DNA of 64,000 bases, taken from Hydrocarboniphaga effusa AP103 (GTDB lineage Bacteria; Pseudomonadota; Gammaproteobacteria; Nevskiales; Nevskiaceae). The notes under the pieces were generated by a model, which was not told where the DNA came from, did no database searches, and worked only from the letters and a program-made list of their open reading frames with translations. The position numbers were made by a program, and so were the translations under genes. Positions 30,943 through 42,756 of this stretch are shown in pieces. The stretch is from positions 2,281,501-2,345,500 of the forward strand of contig NZ_AKGD01000001.1 in assembly GCF_000271305.1 (NCBI RefSeq), given 5' to 3'. Positions within the stretch are counted from its first letter, which is position 1, and each line of letters begins with the position of its first letter.

Positions 30943-31766
30943 TCTGGCTCCGCTCATTGCCGCTCGCTGCACGCATTGCATCGCTGGTGCTCTGCGCGAT
31001 CGCCTTGCTCACGCTCATCGGTCCCTGGCTTTCCCCGTGGGCCTTCGATGCGATCGACTTCGACGGCGCCTGGTCCGCGGCGCCGTCGCTCTCGGATCGG
31101 CACTGGTTCGGCACCGACGCGCTCGGCCGCGACCTGTTCGCGCGCACGCTCACGGGCGGCCGCGTTTCGCTGCTCGTCGGGCTCGTCGGCACACTCGTCT
31201 CGCTGCTGATCGGCGTCGCCTATGGCGCGATCGCGGGCATGCTCGGCGGGCGCATCGATGCCTTGATGATGCGCGCAGTCGACATCCTCTACGCGCTGCC
31301 GTTCCTGTTTCTCGTGATCCTGCTAATGGTTTTGTTCGGTCGCCATCTGCTGCTCGTGTTCGCGGCCATCGGCTGCGTGAACTGGCTCGACATGGCGCGC
31401 GTCGTGCGCGGCGAAACGCTCGCGATCAAGCAGCGCGAGTTCATCGCCGCGGCCGAAGTCTCGGGGCTGGACACGAGCGCGATCCTGCATCGCCACGTGC
31501 TGCCGAACCTGCTCGGCGTGATCGTCGTCTACGCCACGCTCACGGTGCCGCAGGTGATCCTGATGGAATCCTTCCTGGGCTTTCTGGGCCTGGGCGTGCA
31601 GGCGCCCGCGACGAGTTGGGGCGCGCTGATCAGCGAAGGCGCGCGCGACATGGAAACCGCGCCGTGGGCGCTGATCTTTCCGGCCGCGTTCCTGCTCGCG
31701 ACGCTGCTGTGCCTCAACGTGCTCGGCGAAGCCTTGCGCAAAGCGCTGGACCCGAGGCGCCGATGA
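30939..31766 (+). CDS. oppC: Oligopeptide ABC transporter permease OppC-like
   Basis: 275 residues from the ATG overlapping the oppB stop. OppC features are the periplasmic HWFGTDALGRDLFARTLTGGRVSL signature after the first helix, DILYALPFLFLVILL, and the EAA loop (EFIAAAEVSGLDTSAILHRHVLPNLLG). It ends in a 4-nt overlap with oppD. The same frame stays open far upstream through eamA, oppA and oppB; this is a high-GC artefact, not a longer protein. Confidence 0.9.
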   Translation: MIWLRSLPLAARIASLVLCAIALLTLIGPWLSPWAFDAIDFDGAWSAAPSLSDRHWFGTDALGRDLFARTLTGGRVSLLVGLVGTLVSLLIGVAYGAIAGMLGGRIDALMMRAVDILYALPFLFLVILLMVLFGRHLLLVFAAIGCVNWLDMARVVRGETLAIKQREFIAAAEVSGLDTSAILHRHVLPNLLGVIVVYATLTVPQVILMESFLGFLGLGVQAPATSWGALISEGARDMETAPWALIFPAAFLLATLLCLNVLGEALRKALDPRRR

Positions 31767-32800
31767 ACACGTCGATGAACTCGACACCGAAAGAGCCGCT
31801 GCTGCAGGTGCGCGAGCTGCGCGTGCAGCTGCCGACGCCGCGCGGACGGCTCGCGGTGGTCGACGGCCTGAGCTTCGAAATAGCACGCGGCGAATGCCTC
31901 GGCATCGTCGGCGAATCGGGCTCCGGCAAATCGCAGACCGCGCTCGCGCTGATGGGCCTGAACGCGGACGGCGCGAGGCTCGAAGGTGAGCTGCTGCTCG
32001 ATGGCGAAAACCTGCTGGGTGTGAGCCCGGCGCGTCGCCGCGCCCTGCGCGGTCCGGGCATGGCGATGATCTTCCAGGACCCGATGAGCAGCCTCAATCC
32101 GTACCTGCGCATCGGCCTGCAACTCGCCGAAGTCGCCGAGCTGCATCAGGGCATGACGCGGGCCGCCGCGATGGCCGAGTCCGAACGCGTACTCGACGCG
32201 GTCGGCCTCTCCGCGGCCCGGCTGCTACTCACCCAATACCCGCACGAGCTCTCGGGCGGCATGCGCCAGCGTGTGATGATCGCCATGGCCCTGCTCGCCA
32301 AGCCCAAGCTGCTGATCGCCGACGAGCCGACCACCGCGCTCGACCCGACCATCCAGCGCCAGATCCTGCGGCTGCTCGACACGCTGCGCCGCGAGCTCGG
32401 CATGGCGATGCTGTTCATCACCCACGATCTCGGGCTGGTGTCCGAAAGCTGCGAGCGCGTGCTCGTGATGTACGCGGGCCAGGCGGTCGAAGCCGGGCCG
32501 ACGGCCCGCGTGCTGCGCCATCCGCTGCATCCGTACACGGGCGCGCTGCTCGCGGCCCGGCCCGGGCCGAGCGTGGTGCCGGGATCACGGCTCGCCGCCA
32601 TCGGCGGCCAGCCGCCGGACCTGCACGAGCCGCCGCGCGGCTGCCGCTTCGGCGAGCGCTGCGCGCGCGTCGAGCCCGATTGCCTGGATGCTCCGGTCGC
32701 CTGGCGCAGTGGCGGCCCACGCGGATTGCGCTGTCTGCATCCCTTGCCGGCTGTCGGCGCTCGCTCGGCCGAACATCGCATTACCGAACCCGGACACTGA
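31763..32800 (+). CDS. oppD: Oligopeptide ABC transporter ATPase OppD-like
   Basis: 345 residues. Walker A (GESGSGKS), Q-loop ([11 protein letters not shown]), signature (LSGGMRQRV), Walker B ([12 protein letters not shown]) and H-loop (THDLGLV) are present, followed by the OppD/OppF C-terminal domain with cysteines ([16 protein letters not shown]) that may hold an iron-sulfur cluster as in DppD. No oppF follows; the next gene is an unrelated esterase after 39 bp. The transporter would need a second ATPase from elsewhere or use this one as a homodimer. Confidence 0.9.
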   Translation: MNTSMNSTPKEPLLQVRELRVQLPTPRGRLAVVDGLSFEIARGECLGIVGESGSGKSQTALALMGLNADGARLEGELLLDGENLLGVSPARRRALRGPGMAMIFQDPMSSLNPYLRIGLQLAEVAELHQGMTRAAAMAESERVLDAVGLSAARLLLTQYPHELSGGMRQRVMIAMALLAKPKLLIADEPTTALDPTIQRQILRLLDTLRRELGMAMLFITHDLGLVSESCERVLVMYAGQAVEAGPTARVLRHPLHPYTGALLAARPGPSVVPGSRLAAIGGQPPDLHEPPRGCRFGERCARVEPDCLDAPVAWRSGGPRGLRCLHPLPAVGARSAEHRITEPGH

Positions 32801-32839
32801 CGACGCCGTCAGGATGCGACCACCACACAAGGAGGTCAC

Positions 32840-33754
32840 ATGACCATCATCCGGAATCTTCTGCGCAGCCTCGTCGTGCTCGCGCTTTCGGCCGCGAGCT
32901 TCGCGGCCAATGCCTACATCGTGCCGACGCAGGGCGTCAGCTACTTTCGCAGCACGATCAACCATCAGGGCCTCAACCGCAGCACGCTCTACTTCAAGCC
33001 GACCGCGGCCAGCAGCACCAAGGCGCCGCTGCTCGTGATGCTGCATTACAACGGCGGCAACGGCGAAGCGATGGCGTTTCTGACCGAGGTGCAGGAGCTC
33101 GTGCGCGACTACGGCATCTGGGTGGCGCTGCCCGACGTCGCAGACGGCAACTGGCATGACGATCCGAGCGACACCAGCACCGTCGATGACGTGGGCTATC
33201 TGTCCACGCTGATCGACACCGCCGTGAAGAATTACCCGGTCGATGCCAAGCGTGTTTCGATGGCCGGCTTCTCCGACGGCGCCATGATGACGCTGCGCTA
33301 CGCCTGCGCCCAGCCCGGCAAGATCGCCGCCGCCGCGGCCGTCTCGGGCGTCATGCTCAAGACGCTGGTGTCGGTCTGCGGCAGCCCGGCGTTCGCCACG
33401 CCGATGCTGATGATCAACGGCAACGCCGACACCATCGTTAAATACAGCCCGTCGAAGTACGCGATCTCGCTGTCGGTGCCGGACTCGGCCAAGCACTGGG
33501 CCAGGATCAACGGTTGCCCGGCTGCGCCCAAGACCAGCCTGCTGCCGGACCTGGTGGCCAGCGACGGCACGCGCGTGCAGCTCGATGCGTATCTGGGCTG
33601 CGCCACCGGCAATTCCGTCGAGCTCTACACCGTGCAGAACGGCGGCCACACCTGGCCGGGTTCACCGTACAACCTGAACTATCAGGGCAAGACGTCGCAG
33701 GACATCGACGGCACGCGCACGGTCTGGGAGTTCGTCAAGCGTTTCACGCGCTGA
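32840..33754 (+). CDS. Secreted PHB-depolymerase/feruloyl-esterase-like hydrolase
   Basis: 304 residues. A strong AAGGAGG lies just before the ATG. Signal peptide: MTIIRNLLRSLVVLALSAASFAANA. The LpqC/PHB depolymerase alpha/beta-hydrolase fold follows, with oxyanion strand LLVMLHYNGGNGEA, nucleophile Ser in GFSDGA (~residue 145), Asp in INGNADTIV and His in NGGHTWPG. It probably cleaves ester bonds of polyesters or aryl esters outside the cytoplasm. The usual C-terminal substrate-binding domain of extracellular depolymerases is absent. It follows the opp operon after 39 bp but is functionally separate. Confidence 0.85.
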   Translation: MTIIRNLLRSLVVLALSAASFAANAYIVPTQGVSYFRSTINHQGLNRSTLYFKPTAASSTKAPLLVMLHYNGGNGEAMAFLTEVQELVRDYGIWVALPDVADGNWHDDPSDTSTVDDVGYLSTLIDTAVKNYPVDAKRVSMAGFSDGAMMTLRYACAQPGKIAAAAAVSGVMLKTLVSVCGSPAFATPMLMINGNADTIVKYSPSKYAISLSVPDSAKHWARINGCPAAPKTSLLPDLVASDGTRVQLDAYLGCATGNSVELYTVQNGGHTWPGSPYNLNYQGKTSQDIDGTRTVWEFVKRFTR

Positions 33755-34190
33755 GGTCCGCTCGCTCAAGCGCCGTTGCGATGCACGCGAACGAGCGTGC
33801 GCGCACGTCGAGTGGCCCGCGTGCATAGAAAGCACAAGGCGGATGACACGACGCGGAATGCCGTTCGTCACCGTTGAATGCTTCAGTTCCGCTGCTTTCG
33901 GCGGGTCGAAAGAAAGACATGCAGCGCCGGCTCAATCAGAAAGTCACGGACTCGCAGTTCGAGGCCGGTGATCCGTAGCCGGGTTCTCTAAGAACTCCGG
34001 AGCGGTTGCGATGTAAACGAACAGGCGAGCCGATGCTCGCCTGTTCGTTTTTGGGCTTGATGTGCTGTGCTGCCCGATGCTCGCTCATGCTGCCGTCCGA
34101 CGGGCGCCTGCGCAGGAGCGACGAGGGGAATTTCCTCCGCACGCGGCTGGCGTCAACATCGGAGTATCAGGGGTGGAGCGGGGAATCCAG
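33755..34190. other. Non-coding region with structured 3' part
   Basis: 436 bp without a convincing gene between the esterase and the DUF1800 gene. It contains an imperfect stem at ~33979-34001 (CCGGGTTCT/AGAACTCCGG) and then a very strong terminator at 34016-34055. The distance from the esterase stop (260 bp) is long for a simple 3' UTR, so a small RNA ending at this terminator is possible. Confidence 0.35.
34016..34055 (+). terminator. Strong Rho-independent terminator
   Basis: A perfect 15-bp stem (34016-34030 with 34035-34049; the arms contain AACAGGCGAGC and its complement), a 4-nt CGAT loop and a TTTTT tail. It is the strongest terminator in the window. Confidence 0.85.
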
Positions 34191-35843
34191 ATGAGGCAAC
34201 GGCGATCAGGCGTTTGCATTCTCGTTGCGGCGATGGTGTTGTCCGTTGCGGCGTGCGGGGGAAACAGTCCAGGCGGCGTGATCGATGCGGCGTCGGGTGG
34301 CAGCGGTGGCGGTGGCGCAAAGCTCGGCGAAGCAGAAGCCGCACGCCTGCTCACGCAAGCCAGTTTCGGACCGACGCAGGCCGACATCGATCGCGTGGCG
34401 AGGCTGTCGGCCAAGGCGTGGCTCGACGAGCAGCTGCGCGCGAGCGCGACCCATCATCTGCCGCTGTGCCGCAGCCTCAAGAGCGGTGACACCGTCGACA
34501 GGAACGCGCGCACCGACGCCTGGTGGCAGATCGCGCTGACCGCACCCGATCAGCTGCGCCAGCGCGTGGCGTTCGCGCTGTCCGAGATCCTGGTGGTCTC
34601 CGATACCAGCGACGCGCTGTCGAGCCAGGAAGGGCTTTGCTGGTATTACGATCTGCTCGTCGACGGCGCTTTCGGCAACTTCCGCGACTTGCTCGAAGAC
34701 GTCACGCTGTCGCCCGAAATGGGCCGCTATCTGTCGATGCTCGGCAACGCCAAGCCCGACGCGGCCACCGATCGACGCGCGGACGAGAACTTCGCGCGCG
34801 AGGTCATGCAGCTGTTCACGATCGGCCTCGTGCAGTTGAACGCCGACGGCACGCCCAAACTCGATGCGAGCGGTGTCGCGCTGCCGAGCTACACGCAGGC
34901 CGACATCGAAGGCCTCGCCCGTACGTTCACGGGCTGGTCCTGGGGTGGCGCGAGGAGCTTCAGCAGCGGGCCGGCGAACTGGCTCGCACCGATGAAGGGC
35001 TTCGACGACGCGCATGATCGCGATGCCAAGACCATCGTCGGCAACACCGCGATCGCGGCGAGCGGCAGCGCGGTGCAGGATCTCGCGCGCGGGCTCGACA
35101 CGCTGTTCGAGCACGCCAACGTCGGGCCGTTCATCGGCCGCCAGCTGATCCAGAAGCTCGTCACGAGCAATCCGTCGCCCGCTTACGTCGAACGCGTCGC
35201 CCAGGCTTTCGCGGACAACGGACGCGGGCAGCGCGGCGATCTCGCCGCGGTCGTGCGCGCGGTGCTGCTCGACAGCGAGGCGCGCGGCGCACCGGCGACC
35301 CACTTCGGCAAGGCGCGCGAGCCGCTGCTGCGACAAGCGCATCTCTGGCGCGCGCTCGATGCGGTGCCGGCAACGGGCAGCGGCCGCTACAGCTATCGAT
35401 CGGCGCAGGGCGAGTTGTTGCAGTCTCCGCTGTCGTCGCCGAGCGTATTCAACTTCTACTCGCCGTTCTATTCGCCGGCGGGCGAGGTGCGCAGCGCGCA
35501 GCTCGTGCTGCCGGAGCTGCAGCTCGCCAACGAGTCGAGCATCACGCTCGCCCAGAACCGGCTTTATCAATCGCTCTACGGCGACTACCGCGGACGCAGC
35601 GGCGTCAGCGACAGCGCCATCCTGGTCGATTACGCCGCGCTGCTGCCGTTGGCCGCGGACCCTTCGCTGCTGCTCGACGAGCTCGACCTGCTGTTGCTGA
35701 GCGGACAGATGCCGGCCGACATGCGCAGTGCGCTGCTCGCCTATCTGCGGGGAATCGATGCGAGCAAGGACGGCGGTCGAGCACGCGTGCAAGAAGCGGC
35801 GTACCTGATCCTGGCTTCGCCGCAATATTCCATCCAGCGCTGA
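34191..35843 (+). CDS. DUF1800 family lipoprotein
   Basis: 550 residues from the ATG at 34191. The frame is open further upstream, but this Met gives a lipoprotein signal with lipobox VAAC (Cys22). A Gly/Ser-rich linker leads to the DUF1800 domain (ARLLTQASFGPTQADIDRV, ADENFAREVMQLFTIGL, LARTFTGWSW, IGRQLIQKLVTSNPSPAYVERVAQAF, SVFNFYSPFY). The biochemical role of DUF1800 is unknown. It is regularly found upstream of a DUF1501 gene, as here (9-bp gap). It is probably anchored in the outer membrane facing the periplasm. Only a weak Shine-Dalgarno is seen. Confidence 0.85.
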   Translation: MRQRRSGVCILVAAMVLSVAACGGNSPGGVIDAASGGSGGGGAKLGEAEAARLLTQASFGPTQADIDRVARLSAKAWLDEQLRASATHHLPLCRSLKSGDTVDRNARTDAWWQIALTAPDQLRQRVAFALSEILVVSDTSDALSSQEGLCWYYDLLVDGAFGNFRDLLEDVTLSPEMGRYLSMLGNAKPDAATDRRADENFAREVMQLFTIGLVQLNADGTPKLDASGVALPSYTQADIEGLARTFTGWSWGGARSFSSGPANWLAPMKGFDDAHDRDAKTIVGNTAIAASGSAVQDLARGLDTLFEHANVGPFIGRQLIQKLVTSNPSPAYVERVAQAFADNGRGQRGDLAAVVRAVLLDSEARGAPATHFGKAREPLLRQAHLWRALDAVPATGSGRYSYRSAQGELLQSPLSSPSVFNFYSPFYSPAGEVRSAQLVLPELQLANESSITLAQNRLYQSLYGDYRGRSGVSDSAILVDYAALLPLAADPSLLLDELDLLLLSGQMPADMRSALLAYLRGIDASKDGGRARVQEAAYLILASPQYSIQR

Positions 35844-35852
35844 GGACTTCGA

Positions 35853-37217
35853 ATGAGCCCGTTCAAACCCTGGACTCGTCGCGATCTGCTGCGCTGCGGG
35901 CTTTCCGCCGCCGCGGGTCTCACCACGCCGCGCGCGATGCTCGGCCTGCTCGGCGCAGCGAGCGCGACGGCGGCCCACGCCGCGTTCACCGACTACAAGG
36001 CGCTGGTCTGCATTTTTCTGCATGGAGGCAACGACGGCTACAACCTGCTGGTGCCTTACGACAGCACGCGCTACAACCGCTACAAGGCCGCGCGAACCAA
36101 TCTCGCGCTGGCGCGCAGCGAGCTGCTGCCGCTCGCGCCGCCGTTGCTGAGCTTCGATCTCTACGGCCTGCATCCGGCGATGCCCGAGCTGCAGAAGCTC
36201 TACAACAACGATCGCCTGGCTTTCATCATCAACGCGGGCACGCTGCTCGCGCCGGTGACCAAGGACGAGGTGCTCGCCGGACGCAACCTGCCGCCGCGGC
36301 TCTACTCGCACAACGACCAGCAGGATTGCTGGGTATCGAGCCAGCCCGATGCGACGCTGCGCCAGGGCTGGGGCGGAAGGCTCGCTGATCTGCTCGGTTC
36401 GGCGAACGCCAACAGCCGCGTGTCGATGAACATTTCGCTGGCCGGCAACAACCTGTTCCAGACCGGCGCGACCAGCGTTCCGTATTCGATGAGTGCGGGC
36501 GGCGTGCCCTCGTTTCGCGCGCTCACGAATGCGAGCGCGCGCACCGCGCTGTACCGGCAACTGCTCGCGCAGGCCGAAGCGGCGCAGGCGTTCGAGCGCA
36601 CCAGCAGCCGGCTGGTGTCGCGTTCGATCGATCTCGGCATGGAGATCAGCACCGCGCTCGCCGGCGTGCCGGAGCCGGGCACCGAATTCCCAGCCGACAA
36701 CGGGCTTGCGAGCCAGCTCAAGATGGTCGCGCGCATGATCGCGGCGCGCGAGGCGCTCGGGCTTTCACGACAGGTGTTCTACGTCACGATCGGCGGCTTC
36801 GACTTGCACGACAACCAGCTCGACGCGCATCCGGCGCTGCTTGCGCGCCTGTCTCAGGCGATGAGCGCGTTCTACTCGGCCACCGTCGAACTCGGCGTCG
36901 CCGATGCGGTGACCACGTTCACGGCGTCGGATTTCGGCCGCACCACCACATCGAACGGAGACGGCAGCGATCACGCCTGGGGCAGCATTCACTGTGCGCT
37001 CGGCGGCGCGGTGAAAGGCGGGCGCATCTACGGCGACTATCCCGACCTGACGCTCAACGGCCCGCAGGACGTCGGCGAAGGCCGCATCATCCCGACCACG
37101 AGCGTCGAGCAATACGGCGCGACGATGCTGCGCTGGTTCGGCGCGAGCGAAAGCGAGATCGACGTGATCTTTCCGCACCTCTCGCGTTTCGCGACGCGAG
37201 GGCTCGGGTTCGTGTAA
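35853..37217 (+). CDS. DUF1501 family Tat-exported protein
   Basis: 454 residues. The N-terminal TRRDLLRCGLSAAAGL is a twin-arginine signal with A-A-H-A cleavage near 42. DUF1501 is a sulfatase/alkaline-phosphatase-like fold: LHGGNDGYNLLVPYD, GFDLHDNQ (metal-type Asp/His), SDFGRTTTSNGDGSDHAWG and GAVKGGRIYGDYP are its conserved blocks. Folded export via Tat suggests a cofactor or metal bound in the cytoplasm. It forms a two-gene operon with DUF1800 and is convergent with uvrA. Confidence 0.87.
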   Translation: MSPFKPWTRRDLLRCGLSAAAGLTTPRAMLGLLGAASATAAHAAFTDYKALVCIFLHGGNDGYNLLVPYDSTRYNRYKAARTNLALARSELLPLAPPLLSFDLYGLHPAMPELQKLYNNDRLAFIINAGTLLAPVTKDEVLAGRNLPPRLYSHNDQQDCWVSSQPDATLRQGWGGRLADLLGSANANSRVSMNISLAGNNLFQTGATSVPYSMSAGGVPSFRALTNASARTALYRQLLAQAEAAQAFERTSSRLVSRSIDLGMEISTALAGVPEPGTEFPADNGLASQLKMVARMIAAREALGLSRQVFYVTIGGFDLHDNQLDAHPALLARLSQAMSAFYSATVELGVADAVTTFTASDFGRTTTSNGDGSDHAWGSIHCALGGAVKGGRIYGDYPDLTLNGPQDVGEGRIIPTTSVEQYGATMLRWFGASESEIDVIFPHLSRFATRGLGFV

Positions 37218-37236
37218 GCGAGTTGTTTTGAGTCGT

Positions 37237-37283
37237 CCTCTCTCCCCCGTGCGGGAGAGAGTCCCGCGAAGCGGGGAGAGAGG
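37237..37283. repeat. Complex palindrome between convergent genes (REP-like)
   Basis: CCTCTCTCCCC (37237-37247) pairs with GGGGAGAGAGG (37273-37283). Inside, alternative stems form (37238-37246 with 37253-37261; CCCGC/GCGGG at 37263-37275). It lies between the convergent DUF1501 and uvrA genes and may terminate both. The layout resembles the dispersed CCTCTCCC palindromes common in xanthomonad genomes. Confidence 0.55.
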
Positions 37284-37301
37284 GGCTTTGGCGAGGGTTT
37301 G

Positions 37302-40130
<2,829 letters not shown>

Positions 40131-40530
40131 GAAGGGCAGCGAAGGACGTTCTGAGGGCGAACGCACACTATAACCGGCCGCCTGAAGCCGGACCGTTGCC
40201 GCCTCCCGGCGAAACGCGCGGCCGGCGCAGAGCGGCCCTCTGAGCCCTGCCCGGAGACCCGAATACCGCCGATGAGGCCGGCGGCAGGTTTTTGCGCGGA
40301 TCGCTGCTCCGGACGTCGCCGGCCCAGGCGCAGCCCTAGCGCGCCGATCGCTTTCTGCGGACAATCTGGCCCAACGCCGGTGAGCAGAAGGTGGGCGTCC
40401 TGTGTCGGATTCGGCAGTCCCCGAACTGTTTTGGCGACGCGTTCGACCGACCCGCGCTCCGGATCACAGAACCCGACGCTGAACCCGAGCAAGCTCCGGC
40501 TCTCTTCTCAGCTTTCACAGAATCAACTAC
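40131..40530. other. uvrA upstream region, left flank of the island
   Basis: 400 bp without a convincing gene. A minus-strand TATAGT at 40167-40172 could be the -10 box of uvrA; no good -35 is seen. The GC content is core-like and no repeat or RNA gene is recognised. This presumably represents most of the ancestral uvrA-ssb intergenic DNA. Confidence 0.45.
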
Positions 40531-40636
40531 TGAGTGGATCTAAATAAAGTTGGAAACGCTTCCCTGGGCAGGTGTAACGATCGTGTGGAAATAAAGTTGG
40601 AAGTCACCTGCGCCAGGGTGCGAAAGTTGGAAATGG
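40531..40636 (+). repeat. Left-end repeat cluster of the island
   Basis: Three copies of a motif with core AAAGTTGGAA: 40542-40555, 40589-40602 and 40621-40632 (the last shortened). They are direct repeats in this end and inverted relative to the right-end cluster. Confidence 0.7.
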
Positions 40637-40915
40637 AGACACTTTCGAACTTCTATCTACTTGACGATAGGAGAGAATCGCTGCCGCGAATACGGCAATC
40701 TTGCCGCTTGCTAAGTCGAAAGATGTCTATGCACGCGACTGTCTCTGGTTGCCCCAAGCCCTCTCTTCGGAGAGGGCTTTTTCGTTGATCACACGATGGT
40801 CGCTGGAGAGTTGCTGGGTGGGGGCTGTCAATGATCACGCGAATGAGAGCAGGCCCTATACCTGCTCAGTTTTGCGTGAGAATTCACAGCTGGCCTTCAA
40901 AGAATCGAGGAAACG
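40637..40915. other. Non-coding region inside the left end
   Basis: No convincing gene. It contains a terminator-like hairpin at 40756-40785 and the leader of the HEPN-motif gene, with GAGG at 40907-40910. Confidence 0.4.
40756..40785 (+). terminator. Orphan Rho-independent terminator
   Basis: AAGCCCTCTC (40756-40765) and GAGAGGGCTT (40770-40779) around a TTCG tetraloop, then TTTCGTT. No plus-strand gene lies before it, so it marks a lost gene's 3' end or a small RNA. Confidence 0.7.
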
Positions 40916-42247
40916 GTGGGGCAGATGAACGAAGGCGCGCCGGTAGAACTGATCGAGTCCCTGCGATCCCTGTTTATCCATGGCGAGTCCCCTGCCGGCA
41001 ACTGGTCGAAAACCCCAGCCTTTCGATCACTCGAGCAACTCGTTGCCGAGCGCTATCAAGTCGAGCAGTGGTATCGGAACTATCTGCTCACCGTGGCGAT
41101 TCGCAACCTCGGGCTGATCGGAATGCTCGAATCTGGAGAGATGCCAACCGAAGACCTGTTGCGCCATGCTGCCGATGCACTCCATGCCGCCTTTTTTGGA
41201 CGTGACGGAACAAGGACGTACCTATGTCCATTGGACTGCGCCGGCGTATTTCCCGACGCATACTTTGGTCGCGTCGAGGTGCGCCGCTTCTCGGCGGTTG
41301 AACTGGATGCCCTCGTGCATCCGATGGGGCGAGAATCGCGCGCGCCCAGTGATTTCGATTGCGAGCGATTCTCCGAGTTTCACTGGGTTGTGATCCGAGA
41401 GGCGTACCAGTATCCCAGCACGAAGGCACCCAGGGTGATGAGCATCCTCAATGAGATCCTGGAGCCTTACGGGATTGTCCGCCCCCACAAGCGCCGATTT
41501 CCGGAAGTTGTTGAGGACGTGCTGACCTTTCTGATGCTATCGCCATGGGAGGATTGCGCGGACTACGGGATCTTCGAGTGGCGACCCTTCTACGTTCCCT
41601 GGATCTACATGATCCAAGACGATTTGTTCACGCCTCGCAATCCTGCCCCTCGGCCTGACAGCCTCACTTGGGGCTATCACAGCTACACCAATGGCGAAGG
41701 CCTCGAAGTGGATTTCGAGGCGCCTGAGCAGTTCGATCTGGACCCGAAGAAGTCCGGCGTCGTCTCAGACTGGTTGACGTCGAAAAACTGGGAGGCCTTC
41801 CTTCGCGCCCGACAGTCCGCTTTGTTTCCTGCACCCATGTGTCACTTTCTCTCTCACGCTCTTCACGTGCGAGGGATCGATGAGTTTCAGGCTCACATGC
41901 TGGCTATCGAAGCGGGGCTGGGGCTGGCGGAAGATTATGGAAAGGCAGGTTCTTTGACCGGGCCGAACAGCGGAAAGGATAGAAGACGCCCCATCGGAGC
42001 CCGCGGCATCAAGATCCGCCTGGTGAATCTGCTGGACGATCCCATGGCAGAAAAAACGCTGGATCAGCTGTACGACGTTCGGAGTGCCTACCTGCATGGT
42101 AGGAGCATGCCCGAAGGTGTCACGAACCAGGATCTGCTTGAGGCTCGGCGGCTGGCGCGATTGGTCGCTGTCCGGCTGATGCAGGAGGCCAGCGCCAATC
42201 CCGGTCTGGATCGGCAGACGTACTTGAATCGTCTATATGACGCCTAA
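40916..42247 (+). CDS. HEPN-motif (Apea-like) protein, candidate RNase
   Basis: 443 residues from GTG at 40916, chosen for the GAGG five bases upstream; ATG at 40925 is the alternative. The N-terminal ~300 residues are not recognised. The C-terminal ~110 residues are helical and carry RSAYLHG (R389-x4-H394) inside a [14 protein letters not shown] context, the catalytic motif of HEPN ribonucleases, most like the Apea subgroup. HEPN proteins often act as RNA-cutting effectors in abortive infection or toxin-antitoxin systems. No partner antitoxin is adjacent; the next sequence is a sucD fragment starting right at its stop. Function is inferred from the motif. Confidence 0.6.
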   Translation: MGQMNEGAPVELIESLRSLFIHGESPAGNWSKTPAFRSLEQLVAERYQVEQWYRNYLLTVAIRNLGLIGMLESGEMPTEDLLRHAADALHAAFFGRDGTRTYLCPLDCAGVFPDAYFGRVEVRRFSAVELDALVHPMGRESRAPSDFDCERFSEFHWVVIREAYQYPSTKAPRVMSILNEILEPYGIVRPHKRRFPEVVEDVLTFLMLSPWEDCADYGIFEWRPFYVPWIYMIQDDLFTPRNPAPRPDSLTWGYHSYTNGEGLEVDFEAPEQFDLDPKKSGVVSDWLTSKNWEAFLRARQSALFPAPMCHFLSHALHVRGIDEFQAHMLAIEAGLGLAEDYGKAGSLTGPNSGKDRRRPIGARGIKIRLVNLLDDPMAEKTLDQLYDVRSAYLHGRSMPEGVTNQDLLEARRLARLVAVRLMQEASANPGLDRQTYLNRLYDA

Positions 42248-42248
42248 C

Positions 42249-42467
42249 CGCGGCCGAGTACATCAAGGCCAACGTGAAGAAGCCCGTCGTCGCCTACATC
42301 GCCGGCGTCACCGCGCCTCCGGGCAAGCGTACGGGCCACGCGGGCGCGATCATCGCCGCGGCAAGGGCACTGCGGACGAGAAGTTCGCGGCGCTGGAAGC
42401 GGCCGGCGTGAAGACGGTGCGGTCGCCGGCGGTTCTCGGCGCGGCGATGCTGTCGTTGCTCAAGTAA
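42249..42467 (+). pseudogene. sucD: sucD 3' fragment (succinyl-CoA ligase alpha), frameshifted
   Basis: From the stop of the preceding gene, one frame reads [35 protein letters not shown]. After loss of one base in the Gly-Gly-Lys codons near 42358, another frame continues [23 protein letters not shown] to a stop at 42467. These are the C-terminal ~75 residues of SucD. No start, no N-terminal domain and no sucC are nearby. GC and codon use are core-like. It looks like a chromosomal scrap carried into the island. Confidence 0.85.
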
Positions 42468-42756
42468 GCCGCCGTCTCCGGTGAAGCGTCCCGACGCCTT
42501 TCCGAGAGGCTGACCCGGCGTCCCTCTGCTGCGCCTCTAGCGGCCTTTTTGCGCAACTTCGGCCGCCTTTTGGGTGGTTCCCCACACCTCCGGGCACCCT
42601 TTCTCAACCCCAGGAACCCTTCCCGTGCCAAGATTAGCGTGGGGATGGGTGATGGATCTGCCGTACGCGAACGGAAAAAGCGAATCGTTCCGCGGCGGAT
42701 ACCGGCTACAGGTCCGACCTTGATGTTGGACCTTACGAGAAAGCTTGGAGAACGCG
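42468..42756. other. Non-coding spacer after the sucD fragment
   Basis: 289 bp. GCGGCC near 42539 and GGCCGC near 42562, followed by CTTTT, could be the original sucD terminator (long loop, low certainty). The last 30 bp hold the ribosome site of the sce7726-like gene. Confidence 0.3.

Noticed and set aside
28324..30981. An 885-codon frame antisense to oppA and oppB
   Set aside because: Same GC-bias effect; no start context or motif.
33936..34142. Small open frames on both strands around 34.0 kb
   Set aside because: They run across a perfect terminator hairpin and have no ribosome sites.
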